From IMG/VR virus record IMGVR_UViG_3300044627_004278, positions 1 through 43,034 of that record: 43,034 bases of DNA; one strand, 5' to 3'. The notes under the pieces are model-generated. The model saw only the letters and a list, made by a program, of their open reading frames with translations, was not told the DNA's origin and ran no database searches. The translations under genes and the position numbers were made by a program. How positions within the stretch are numbered: position 1 is the stretch's first letter; the number at the start of each line of letters is the position of its first letter. Source of the DNA: a virus. Positions 32,755-38,625 of this stretch are shown in pieces.

Positions 32755-33731
32755 AAATTCAACAGCCTTTCAATTATATTTTCGGGCACTTTTAATAAAC
32801 ATGCAGAATTATCTTGGAATCCAAAAGTTATGTAAAAATGTTCGTCTTTAAATGCCATTCCAGCACAAAATTCAATATCACCACCCAAAAAACTAAAATC
32901 ATCAGACCAACCAATTTTTACAAAATTTTTATCCCATAAAACAATTCTGTGTCTATAGATTCCATCTTTTCTTCCTATAAAATCATTAAAAAGATCTACT
33001 TCATGTGTAATAGTAATATAATAATTTTTCCAAGGAATTACTTGAGATCCACCTCTCAAATCTCTATTCAAAGATCTATACTCACCCACATAAACTTGTT
33101 TCGATGACAAATTATTAATATCTACTTTTACTAATTCTGTTGGGTTTGTCCATTTAACATAATGAAATGGTTTATCTAAAACTGGCATCCAGTTTTTTTC
33201 ACAATAGCTATCTTTATCTATAGGTGGTTCAATTCTATAACGTTTTATTTCTTTTACAGAATAATTATTAATTGACAATTCCGATAATTCAATTCTTCCT
33301 TGCCCGTTTGTTGTGGTATCTCTTCTTACCCCTGATAGATACATCTTATTGTCCCAATAAACAATTCTAGCATCTTCAAGTCCAACAAATTCCCATAAAG
33401 GCTCAACATCAAGCAGTGATGTATCGATAACAAGATTTTTTGAAACTAAACCATTATCATCAATTTCACAATAATAATTTGTTGTTTTTAATTTTTGATA
33501 ATGTTCTGGGTGCAAATATACAAGTGGTCCCCACTCATGTAAAAACTTTTTCTTTTCAGAATGATAAATTGTATAATTTACATGACGTAAAATTACAATA
33601 GTTTTTCCTTCATGAAAAATAATAGAAGGATTCATTAATCCTGTGCCATCAGTTAATGATGCAGGAATTATTAAAGGTGTAATTCTACCGCCGTTATCAA
33701 TTGTTAATTTTGCTAAAGGTTGATTCAACAT
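32751..33731 (-). CDS. GH130-like glycoside phosphorylase/beta-propeller protein
   Basis: A 326-residue protein resembling glycoside hydrolase family 130 (mannoside phosphorylases, five-bladed propeller). Matching points: GLMNPSIIFHEGK near the N terminus, WEFVGLEDARIVYW (the conserved GxEDAR), SYCEKNWMPVLDKPFHYV (EKNW/P), RDLRGGSQVIPW, and CAGMAFKDEHFYITFGFQD. Phosphorylases of this family cut mannosyl linkages using phosphate; the activity of this phage copy is unproven. It adjoins TPR and GT25 genes. The whole group uses AT-rich codons. Confidence 0.7.
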   Translation of the reverse strand: MLNQPLAKLTIDNGGRITPLIIPASLTDGTGLMNPSIIFHEGKTIVILRHVNYTIYHSEKKKFLHEWGPLVYLHPEHYQKLKTTNYYCEIDDNGLVSKNLVIDTSLLDVEPLWEFVGLEDARIVYWDNKMYLSGVRRDTTTNGQGRIELSELSINNYSVKEIKRYRIEPPIDKDSYCEKNWMPVLDKPFHYVKWTNPTELVKVDINNLSSKQVYVGEYRSLNRDLRGGSQVIPWKNYYITITHEVDLFNDFIGRKDGIYRHRIVLWDKNFVKIGWSDDFSFLGGDIEFCAGMAFKDEHFYITFGFQDNSACLLKVPENIIERLLNL

Positions 33732-33733
33732 AA

Positions 33734-34297
33734 TTAAAAAGGAATAGTCTCTGCAATGTATATAGGTGATTTATTTGCAAACCATTCTGGAATATTACCA
33801 ATTTTCCATTTTGCAAATCGTTGTTTTTCATTGATGTAATATTTTCTATAAGCTGTCACTGCATTTTCATCTTTATATTGTTCTGGCATAGCCTGAGCAA
33901 AAGGAGTTAGTTTTCCCTTTGGGATATTTACAGGTGCATTATAAAGTTCATCCATCAACATTGCTTCCATAGAATGCACTTTATTGCCATATCTCGCAGA
34001 GTATTCTTTGCACAAAGCATATGCATGCTTCCATAGCCACATGTAATTTTTTCTGCTTTCGCGGACCCAAATACTACATGGGTGATTAATCATAGTTGCT
34101 TTGCAAATATTTTTCTTTGTGCAAATACTAGTCTGGTATTTTCTTTTTCCAGTATCTACGTGAAGGATTTCACCATCAAGAACATGATGTGCAGTCGAAA
34201 GCAATTGGCAAGATTCAACAATCATCTTAACTACATGCTTATCGCACATCATTTGTGCAGAAATTTCCGGCTGTTCATCCAATACAAAAATATTCAT
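33734..34297 (-). CDS. Conserved phage protein of unknown function (CDKHVVKM family)
   Basis: A 187-residue protein. The opening MNIFVLDEQPEISAQMMCDKHVVKMIVESCQLLSTAHHV, the middle NHPCSIWVRESRKNYMWLWKHAYALCKEYSARYG, and a later PFAQAMPEQYKDENAVTAYRKYY belong to a family that recurs in dsDNA phages. Conserved His, Cys, Asp and Trp residues suggest an enzyme or nucleic-acid-binding protein, but I cannot name an activity. It overlaps the GMP reductase gene by 4 bases and is probably co-expressed with it. Confidence 0.6.
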   Translation of the reverse strand: MNIFVLDEQPEISAQMMCDKHVVKMIVESCQLLSTAHHVLDGEILHVDTGKRKYQTSICTKKNICKATMINHPCSIWVRESRKNYMWLWKHAYALCKEYSARYGNKVHSMEAMLMDELYNAPVNIPKGKLTPFAQAMPEQYKDENAVTAYRKYYINEKQRFAKWKIGNIPEWFANKSPIYIAETIPF

Positions 34298-35328
34298 ACT
34301 TCGTGACTTTCAAAAATGTTGTTAATAGTACGATTTACTTTAATCAGTTTACCACGTGAATATAGTTCAGGCAAATTAAAAGCGCCAACATAAGAGCAAG
34401 CCGAGCGCAACCCACCAAAAATTTCCTGTATCGTATTTCGTACAGATCCCTTGTATGGTACTTCAACAGTTCTTCCTTCCGATGCTCTATAATCGGAAAG
34501 CCCACCATTGTACTTTTCATTCGCAGTCTTACTGCTCATGCCATAGTGCAACATTCGGAGCTCTCCATGCTCACCGTGTCTTATTTCACCACCACACTCA
34601 TCGTGGCCAGCAAACATTCCTCCAGCCATTACAAAGGCTGCGCCTGCCACATATGATTTTGCAAAATCTCCGGGGTATATGATACCGCCGTCAGCAACGA
34701 TCCCAATATCTAATGCTTCTGCTGTCGCAGCACATTCTAATACCGCTGATAGCTGTGGATAGCCCACGCCTGCCACTCGCCGGGTCAGACACATCGATCC
34801 CGATCCTATCCCCACTTTTACGAGATCTACTCCAACTTTTGACAATTCCTCTACCCCCTCTGGGGTCACGACATTCCCTGCAATCAAAATAGACTTCGGC
34901 CATTTTTCTCTAACCTTTCTTGTAAAATTATGAAACTCGGTCATGTAGCCGTTTGCTACATCTACACAAACAAACGTAGGATCTTTGATGTCTGCACTAT
35001 CTACAAACAATCTGCTTTCGTTATCTAAGCCCAAAGTAAGAGAAACATATTTTTCTTTATCGGGATAAGACGATATAAAATTTAAATAATAGTTTCCACC
35101 TTTTCTCAGGCATGTTACCATTTTTTGTTCGGCCAATACTGCAGCCATTTGGTGTGTTCCAACGGTTGACATATTTGCAGCCATAATCGGAACACCAGTC
35201 CATTCTGTTCCATTTTTGAATGTCTTACTGACTTCAAGTGAGACATCTTTTCGAGAACGAACATTGCTTGTCGCCGGAACAATCAGCGCATCTAAATAAT
35301 CTAGTTTTGGTTCATAATTTAGAATCAT
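34294..35328 (-). CDS. guaC: GMP reductase (GuaC-like)
   Basis: A 344-residue TIM-barrel enzyme that closely follows bacterial GuaC (about 347 residues), which converts GMP to IMP using NADPH. The catalytic loop is KVGIGSGSMCLTRRVAGVGYPQLSAV with the nucleophilic Cys; GuaC-specific context includes VADGGIIYPGDFAKS, FVMAGGMFAGHDECGGE and a C-terminal GLRSACSYVGAFNLPEL. It lacks the CBS insert of IMP dehydrogenase. Codons are more GC-rich than in flanking genes. A sigma70-type promoter (35337-35364) ends 8 bases before the ATG, and no Shine-Dalgarno sequence is seen, so the leader is very short. It is probably an auxiliary metabolic gene for purine remodelling. Confidence 0.88.
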   Translation of the reverse strand: MILNYEPKLDYLDALIVPATSNVRSRKDVSLEVSKTFKNGTEWTGVPIMAANMSTVGTHQMAAVLAEQKMVTCLRKGGNYYLNFISSYPDKEKYVSLTLGLDNESRLFVDSADIKDPTFVCVDVANGYMTEFHNFTRKVREKWPKSILIAGNVVTPEGVEELSKVGVDLVKVGIGSGSMCLTRRVAGVGYPQLSAVLECAATAEALDIGIVADGGIIYPGDFAKSYVAGAAFVMAGGMFAGHDECGGEIRHGEHGELRMLHYGMSSKTANEKYNGGLSDYRASEGRTVEVPYKGSVRNTIQEIFGGLRSACSYVGAFNLPELYSRGKLIKVNRTINNIFESHEV

Positions 35329-35336
35329 TGATGAAT

Positions 35337-35364
35337 ATCATAACATATCATATCAAATGGTCAA
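35337..35364 (-). promoter_or_regulatory. Sigma70-type promoter for the GMP reductase gene
   Basis: TTGACC (35359-35364), 16-base spacer, TATGAT (35337-35342), then 8 bases to the ATG. The predicted leader is 1-2 bases, so this gene may also be leaderless. Confidence 0.6.
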
Positions 35365-35367
35365 TAA

Positions 35368-35541
35368 TTATTTTGACTCTTCTATTCTTTTAACCGCATC
35401 TCTAAGACTTAACATTTTTTGTGCCAATTCTTTAGAAGTTATTTTTTGACGCAAATAATCTTCATATTTTGATATGATTATTTTTGCTTCACGGAACAGT
35501 ACTGCGTGAAGATGGTTATTTTTTTTGTCTTCTTGTTCCAT
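35368..35541 (-). CDS. Small helical protein (57 aa)
   Basis: A 57-residue protein with ATG at 35541-35539 and TAA at 35370-35368. It is basic and helical: HAVLFREAKIIISKYEDYLRQKITSKELAQKMLSLRDAVKRIEE looks like one long amphipathic helix or helical hairpin. Its first codons (MEQ) and the preceding ATTTTAATGGAACA repeat those of the gene upstream, suggesting a duplicated start region. ATAAATA at 35548-35554 ends 6 bases before the ATG, the same late-promoter spacing as in other leaderless genes. Function unknown. Confidence 0.6.
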   Translation of the reverse strand: MEQEDKKNNHLHAVLFREAKIIISKYEDYLRQKITSKELAQKMLSLRDAVKRIEESK

Positions 35542-35547
35542 TAAAAT

Positions 35548-35554
35548 TATTTAT
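35548..35554 (-). promoter_or_regulatory. Possible late promoter for the 57-aa gene
   Basis: ATAAATA on the minus strand, 6 bases before the ATG at 35541. It overlaps the stop codon of the upstream gene, so chance cannot be excluded. The spacing fits the other late elements. Confidence 0.4.
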
Positions 35555-36162
35555 TCTGTACCAATTGTTTCATCGCGGATAAATCTAAAAACACTATCCA
35601 CATAAAATGATTTCCACATCTGTTCGTTTATGTCCCATATTCCAAGTCTATCGCCGGAAAGAGGAGAAAAGAAATTTTTTCTGGCTCCATATTCCTTTGT
35701 GGGAAGCATAGATGGTTCCAATGTTCCAGTCAATCTTCTGGAAGAGCCATCCGTTCTTTTAATAAAGAATACTGTGCAAACTCCACTGAGCAATTCTAAA
35801 ATAATTTCGTGTGTAGAAATATGATCTGATGTATAGGACTCTTCTTTATTTACTATTTTGACATCAATTCTATAATCTACTCCCGGATCAAACACGTTAG
35901 TATTTTGATTTATTTTAAATTGCTGTAGATAATTTTCATATGATCCATATGCTTCTGCAATAAAATTTTTGTATAAAAGATCATTGTTTTGTAATTTTTG
36001 ATATGTTCTTAGTTGATAGTCAGAGCCACCATACTCACCTTTAAATGGTTTAGACTCAAAATAAGAAAAATTTGATTCTTCAAATTCTTTTTTTAATTGT
36101 GTTCTCTGCCTATCCAGAGAAGACAATGCTGAACGGATATTGTTTTGCTTTGACTGTTCCAT
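35551..36162 (-). CDS. DUF2693-like small beta-barrel protein with helical N terminus
   Basis: A 203-residue protein. The C-terminal ~80 residues (CTVFFIKRTDGSSRRLTGTL ... RLGIWDINEQMWKSFYVDSVFRF) match a small beta-barrel family of phages with the pattern 'v.F.y.K.dG..R...gt ... yWDl...dWRsf..d.v', which I read as DUF2693-like. The N-terminal ~110 residues are helical and unique. Two proteins of the GC-rich region (40364-40654 and 42139-42477) carry the same core. Function unknown. The ATG overlaps the preceding stop as TAATG. Confidence 0.6.
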   Translation of the reverse strand: MEQSKQNNIRSALSSLDRQRTQLKKEFEESNFSYFESKPFKGEYGGSDYQLRTYQKLQNNDLLYKNFIAEAYGSYENYLQQFKINQNTNVFDPGVDYRIDVKIVNKEESYTSDHISTHEIILELLSGVCTVFFIKRTDGSSRRLTGTLEPSMLPTKEYGARKNFFSPLSGDRLGIWDINEQMWKSFYVDSVFRFIRDETIGTE

Positions 36163-36407
36163 TAAAATTCTAATACAATTACATTTTTTTTCTTCATTAT
36201 ATTTTTTGGTTTAATATCAAAATTTTCCATTGCACTTGAAATCTGGTTTGAAGCAAAGACTGGAAATTTTAAATATATCGAACTGAAAGGAAGTTTTTTT
36301 TCTTCTATAATTTGTTCAAAAACTTTTTTTATTTCTTCTATAAAATTTTTATTCATACCCGATACAACATATACAATACCATGAATATTTTGGATTTTAT
36401 AAATCAT
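36162..36407 (-). CDS. Unrecognised small protein (81 aa)
   Basis: An 81-residue protein starting at the ATG at 36407 (MIYKIQNIHG), preferred over a GTG at 36443 that would add twelve residues of no obvious fold. It looks like a small alpha/beta protein: a strand GIVYVVSGM, a helix NFIEEIKKVFEQIIEEKKL, and a strand NVIVLEF at the end. No family recognised. It is the first gene after a 200-base palindrome-rich spacer and ends in overlap with the DUF2693-like gene. Confidence 0.5.
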   Translation of the reverse strand: MIYKIQNIHGIVYVVSGMNKNFIEEIKKVFEQIIEEKKLPFSSIYLKFPVFASNQISSAMENFDIKPKNIMKKKNVIVLEF

Positions 36408-36609
36408 CTTTATTATTTGCTTTACTAAAAATATATAGTACACTCACAGGAACTTTTAAGTTCTCTAGAGTACTTTATAATAATCTCTCTAAAGAGTATA
36501 TTAAAGTATATCTAAAGAAACTTTAAAGTAACTTTCATTGATTCAAGATATTCAATAACTTTTGATTTTTCGGTTTTTTCGCTTATAATAAATAGCGTAC
36601 ATACCCCAT
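36408..36609. other. Palindrome-rich AT spacer between leftward and rightward genes
   Basis: No gene is visible. The stretch 36448-36530 contains several short inverted repeats: GAACTTTTAAGTTC, CTCTAGAG, CTCTCTAAAGAG and a TTAAAGT/ACTTTAA pair. TCTAAAG-like and ACTTTAA-like words recur. It separates divergently transcribed genes. It could be a control region or a replication start; the sequence alone does not decide. Confidence 0.5.
36562..36589 (+). promoter_or_regulatory. Sigma70-type promoter for the HNH protein gene
   Basis: TTGATT (36562-36567), 16-base spacer, perfect TATAAT (36584-36589), then 20 bases to the ATG. The leader has no Shine-Dalgarno sequence (TACCCCAT precedes the ATG). 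Confidence 0.6.
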
Positions 36610-37002
36610 ATGCCAATAGACCTATTTGATCATCAATACGATTGTGGTACCACTAATAATCGTTTAACGGAGCACAGAAATGGATGTAGATGTGATGTTT
36701 GCAGAAAAGAAAAAGCAATAGACGATAATAAACGTTATGTAAAAGCCCAAAAATACGTTTCAAGAGTTAAAAGACTTTTTGGATGCCAAGATTGTAAAAA
36801 TCCAGAAGTATCTGATTTGCTTATTCTACATCATGAACAGGCAAAAGATGAAAATTATACAAAACTTTCTTCATGCAAAAGCATTTTTGGTGCAAAAAAA
36901 GAAATTCGAAAGGGTGTACTATTGTGTCCAAACTGCCATGCAAGAAGGCATCAAGATCCCGTGACAAAAATTGTAGATTATCGAAATAAAAATTTGAGAT
37001 AA
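36610..37002 (+). CDS. HNH-type zinc endonuclease-like protein
   Basis: A 130-residue protein with paired CxxC motifs (CRCDVCRKEK, FGCQDCKNP) followed by LLILHHEQ and VLLCPNCHARRHQ. That is the zinc ribbon plus HH...H set of HNH endonucleases. Such proteins act as homing endonucleases or in DNA packaging. Here it is free-standing, next to the change in base composition, and transcribed alone by its own promoter. Whether it is a homing element cannot be told without relatives that lack it. Confidence 0.7.
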   Translation: MPIDLFDHQYDCGTTNNRLTEHRNGCRCDVCRKEKAIDDNKRYVKAQKYVSRVKRLFGCQDCKNPEVSDLLILHHEQAKDENYTKLSSCKSIFGAKKEIRKGVLLCPNCHARRHQDPVTKIVDYRNKNLR

Positions 37003-37044
37003 CCCGCACAGAGCCCTAGAATGCCCTATACAGAGTTTTGTATT

Positions 37045-37167
37045 TCACCGGGCCGAGCACTGGCTAGCAAGTAAAGAACCTACCACAAGCGATCCTACAA
37101 TGATTCCGATGGTAAACCAATCAAAGGGTGTGGAGTTTTTCCATAAATTGTAGAAAAAATCTTTCAT
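37045..37167 (-). CDS. Tiny single-span membrane protein (40 aa)
   Basis: A 40-residue protein, ATG at 37167-37165. It has a basic/aromatic N terminus (MKDFFYNLWKNSTPFDW) and one clear hydrophobic span, FTIGIIVGSLVVGSLLAS, near residues 18-35. It converges with the HNH gene. CTAAATA (37174-37180) ends 6 bases before the ATG, the same late-promoter spacing as the gp48/54-like gene, which is the main support for a gene this short. A holin, spanin or other envelope role is possible but not shown. Confidence 0.55.
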   Translation of the reverse strand: MKDFFYNLWKNSTPFDWFTIGIIVGSLVVGSLLASQCSAR

Positions 37168-37173
37168 GCAACC

Positions 37174-37180
37174 TATTTAG
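37174..37180 (-). promoter_or_regulatory. Late promoter placed for a leaderless mRNA of the 40-aa gene
   Basis: CTAAATA on the minus strand, then GGTTGC and ATG (6-base spacer). It stands at the border of the GC-rich region. Confidence 0.5.
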
Positions 37181-37231
37181 ACCATTTTCCGCCCAAAAAT
37201 TTTTTGAGCCATCCCATGGTTTTTGAGAATT

Positions 37232-37261
37232 GGGGTTAGGGGGGTGGGGGTACTGGACGGG
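37232..37261 (+). other. Candidate G-quadruplex
   Basis: Four runs of G (4, 6, 5 and 3 bases) with loops TTA, T and TACTGGAC. The last loop is longer than the usual cutoff, so folding is possible but not certain. It lies between late and early modules. Confidence 0.35.
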
Positions 37262-37375
37262 ATCAAAATTATTTGAGAAAATTAAAGAGGTATGAGAGAA
37301 TTGAGGGGGTGGAGAGCTAGCCCGCCCAAATATTAATATTTCTTAGGGGACCCATTTTACTGTTTGGACACGACC

Positions 37376-37413
37376 ACCAAGGAGATTCTACCACACCCCC
37401 TTCTCCTTGTCAA
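37376..37413 (-). promoter_or_regulatory. Tagged promoter 1 (leftward; tag variant CTCCTTGGT)
   Basis: TTGACA (37408-37413), 17-base spacer, TAGAAT (37385-37390), then CTCCTTGGT in place of CTACTTGGT. It points toward the junction and the tiny membrane gene. Confidence 0.75.
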
Positions 37414-37429
37414 CCCCCCCACCTACAAT

Positions 37430-37508
37430 AACACAGCAGCCTCTCTCCCGCCCCATCATTCGGCCCGTGTAACGGGCAGGGGGCATTGGGTTCGGAGGCT
37501 GCTGTGTT
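37430..37508 (-). terminator. Long hairpin after early gene A
   Basis: A perfect 14-bp stem, AACACAGCAGCCTC against GAGGCTGCTGTGTT, encloses about 50 bases that hold an inner GCCCGT/ACGGGC hairpin. Other early terminators here share the AACAC...GTGTT base. The T tract is weak, so it may be a structured 3' end rather than a pure terminator. Confidence 0.5.
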
Positions 37509-37537
37509 CCCGATTGTACCGTATGTTCGTTTCCCTG

Positions 37538-37879
37538 TCAAGCGACAGGGGTCGCCTCCTCTCGCATGATGCGAACCAGTTGACCCGCGTACTTACGGAT
37601 CAACTTCCGCGCGTAGATCATCTGCTTCTCCGACAGCGTACCGCGCTTGATCGCCTGCGTTGCGAGGCTGCTGCCGAACTCCGCATCGAACCCCGAGAAG
37701 CCGTAGCCGTTGTCGTGGGTTGTGGCCGCACTCTGCTTCTCGTCAGCCGTCTGACGGTTGTAGATGGCGATCAGAGCCTCAACGACGAGGCCGTCGTTAG
37801 TGGTCATCTCCTCGCGCACGGCGAGGGTGGCCTGCTTGACGGGGGCGGTGAGAACGAGTTCGTAGGTGGTGCTGTTCAT
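37538..37879 (-). CDS. Early gene A: unrecognised small protein (113 aa)
   Basis: A 113-residue protein starting at 37879 (MNSTTYELVL). The C-terminal LSEKQMIYARKLIRKYAGQLVRIM is a basic helical segment of a kind seen in small phage DNA-associated proteins; the N terminus is beta-like. No function assigned. The mRNA from its proximal promoter should be leaderless: TACTAT, 6 bases, ATG. Tagged promoter 2 lies 85-115 bases upstream and would give a longer leader. The stop lies within a CCTGTC/GACAGG hairpin. Codon usage is GC-rich, unlike the late genes. Confidence 0.65.
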   Translation of the reverse strand: MNSTTYELVLTAPVKQATLAVREEMTTNDGLVVEALIAIYNRQTADEKQSAATTHDNGYGFSGFDAEFGSSLATQAIKRGTLSEKQMIYARKLIRKYAGQLVRIMREEATPVA

Positions 37880-37885
37880 GCGTTC

Positions 37886-37915
37886 ATAGTACCATACCCC
37901 CCCTTCCCCTGTCAA
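37886..37915 (-). promoter_or_regulatory. Leaderless-type promoter of early gene A
   Basis: TTGACA (37910-37915), 18-base spacer, TACTAT (37886-37891), GAACGC, ATG. Confidence 0.75.
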
Positions 37916-37954
37916 GGGGGTGAAGCGACAGCGAAACCAATAAATTATTTCCAA

Positions 37955-37993
37955 ACCAAGTAGAGTATACCATGACCCCCTCCACTTTGTCAA
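37955..37993 (-). promoter_or_regulatory. Tagged promoter 2 (leftward, distal promoter of early gene A)
   Basis: TTGACA (37988-37993), 18-base spacer, TATACT (37964-37969), CTACTTGGT. It is back-to-back with tagged promoter 3. Confidence 0.8.
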
Positions 37994-38006
37994 GAACCCC
38001 CACCAC

Positions 38007-38044
38007 TTGACACCAACGGCCTCCCGTGGTACAATCTACTTGGT
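38007..38044 (+). promoter_or_regulatory. Tagged promoter 3 (rightward, against early gene B)
   Basis: TTGACA (38007-38012), 17-base spacer, TACAAT (38030-38035), CTACTTGGT. The downstream 44 bases are nearly the same as after tagged promoter 4. Confidence 0.8.
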
Positions 38045-38104
38045 GCGCTTTGTCAATTTCAGAAAAAATTGAAAAACACAACGCCCCCTTCGGGGCGTTG
38101 TGTT
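38045..38104 (+). ncRNA. Possible short antisense/structured RNA from tagged promoter 3
   Basis: The predicted transcript holds TCAATTT/AAATTGA and then a 13-bp stem, about 60 bases in all. It shares its first 44 bases with the tagged promoter 4 transcript. No T tract follows on this strand, so read-through into antisense of early gene B is equally possible. Confidence 0.3.
38075..38104 (-). terminator. Terminator of early gene B
   Basis: AACACAACGCCCC stem of 13 bp with a 4-base loop. On the minus strand it is followed by TTTCAATTTTTT, a good T tract. Confidence 0.85.
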
Positions 38105-38147
38105 CCCTTCGTTCAGTCCCTCCCCGCATCACCGCAGGGGGTGCAAA

Positions 38148-38474
38148 TCATTCCCTCGCGGTCGTGTAGTGTAGTCGGCATCCGGGGTCATTTGAAAACC
38201 ACATGGTGCCCGAATCCGATTGCGCGACGGTGCTGGTGATGGTGATGGTGTCTCCCACCTTCACCGGGCAGTCTGCGAGTTTGGCGGGGTCGCGCACGGC
38301 ATTGCTGATGTACCCCCACACCATGCGCCCGTCAGCCATCCGGACGGTCATTGCAACGCGGTGAAAGGTGCCGTATTCAACGCTTGAGCGGAAGCGGCGC
38401 GTGTAGCCCTTCCAACGCTTCTGCACAATCTTGGTTTTCAGGCTCACGATCATGCCCATGTTCTCGCTGCTCAT
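38148..38474 (-). CDS. Early gene B: small OB-like beta protein (108 aa)
   Basis: A 108-residue protein with a basic N-terminal half (KTKIVQKRWKGYTRRFRSS) and a beta-rich C-terminal half: VRMADGRMVWGYISNAV, VGDTITITSTVAQSDSG, TMWFSNDPGC. The pattern 'DG..v.G.i....... l.Gd.vt.tatv..s....fgf..rP' recalls small OB-like phage proteins. Function unknown. It differs from most genes in this region by having a real leader: the promoter at 38524-38551 starts RNA about 43 bases upstream, with a GCCCC/GGGGC hairpin and then AGGAGAC as ribosome-binding site. Confidence 0.65.
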   Translation of the reverse strand: MSSENMGMIVSLKTKIVQKRWKGYTRRFRSSVEYGTFHRVAMTVRMADGRMVWGYISNAVRDPAKLADCPVKVGDTITITSTVAQSDSGTMWFSNDPGCRLHYTTARE

Positions 38475-38523
38475 GTCGTTGTCTCCTGTGGCCCCATTCG
38501 GGGGCGGTTAGTGGTATGTCTGT

Positions 38524-38551
38524 ATGATAGCACACCCCCCCTCTCTGTCAA
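38524..38551 (-). promoter_or_regulatory. Promoter of early gene B (leadered)
   Basis: TTGACA (38546-38551), 16-base spacer, TATCAT (38524-38529). The leader contains a hairpin and AGGAGAC before the ATG at 38474. Confidence 0.7.
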
Positions 38552-38561
38552 CCCCTCCACC

Positions 38562-38577
38562 AAAGAAATATTTCTTT
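38562..38577. promoter_or_regulatory. 16-base perfect palindrome between divergent promoters
   Basis: AAAGAAATATTTCTTT lies between the early gene B promoter and tagged promoter 4. A perfect AT-rich palindrome in GC-rich DNA is a plausible protein-binding site. Confidence 0.5.
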
Positions 38578-38587
38578 CATCCACCAC

Positions 38588-38625
38588 TTGACATGGGGCC
38601 GGGAGTCTGGTACAATCTACTTGGT
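38588..38625 (+). promoter_or_regulatory. Tagged promoter 4 (rightward, against early genes C/D)
   Basis: TTGACA (38588-38593), 17-base spacer, TACAAT (38611-38616), CTACTTGGT. Confidence 0.8.

Larger units (their letters stand above)
37168..37537. other. Gene-free junction between AT-rich and GC-rich regions
   Basis: No convincing gene is seen over about 370 bases. It holds the late core at 37174, a G-rich run (37232-37261), a CTACTTGGT-like tagged promoter pointing left (37376-37413) and a long hairpin (37430-37508). Base composition changes from AT-rich to GC-rich within it. Confidence 0.7.

Noticed and set aside
37000-37420. Assembly chimera joining two unrelated genomes
   Set aside because: Not excluded, but a shared protein family, a common GGAGAC ribosome-binding sequence, leaderless design on both sides and a late-promoter gene at the junction favour one genome. 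Read coverage would settle it.
37364-37963. 199-codon plus-strand open frame opposite early gene A
   Set aside because: It is GC-rich antisense to gene A and its promoters, with low-complexity Arg/Leu/Val sequence and no start signals. Likewise for long frames opposite genes D, F, H and K.
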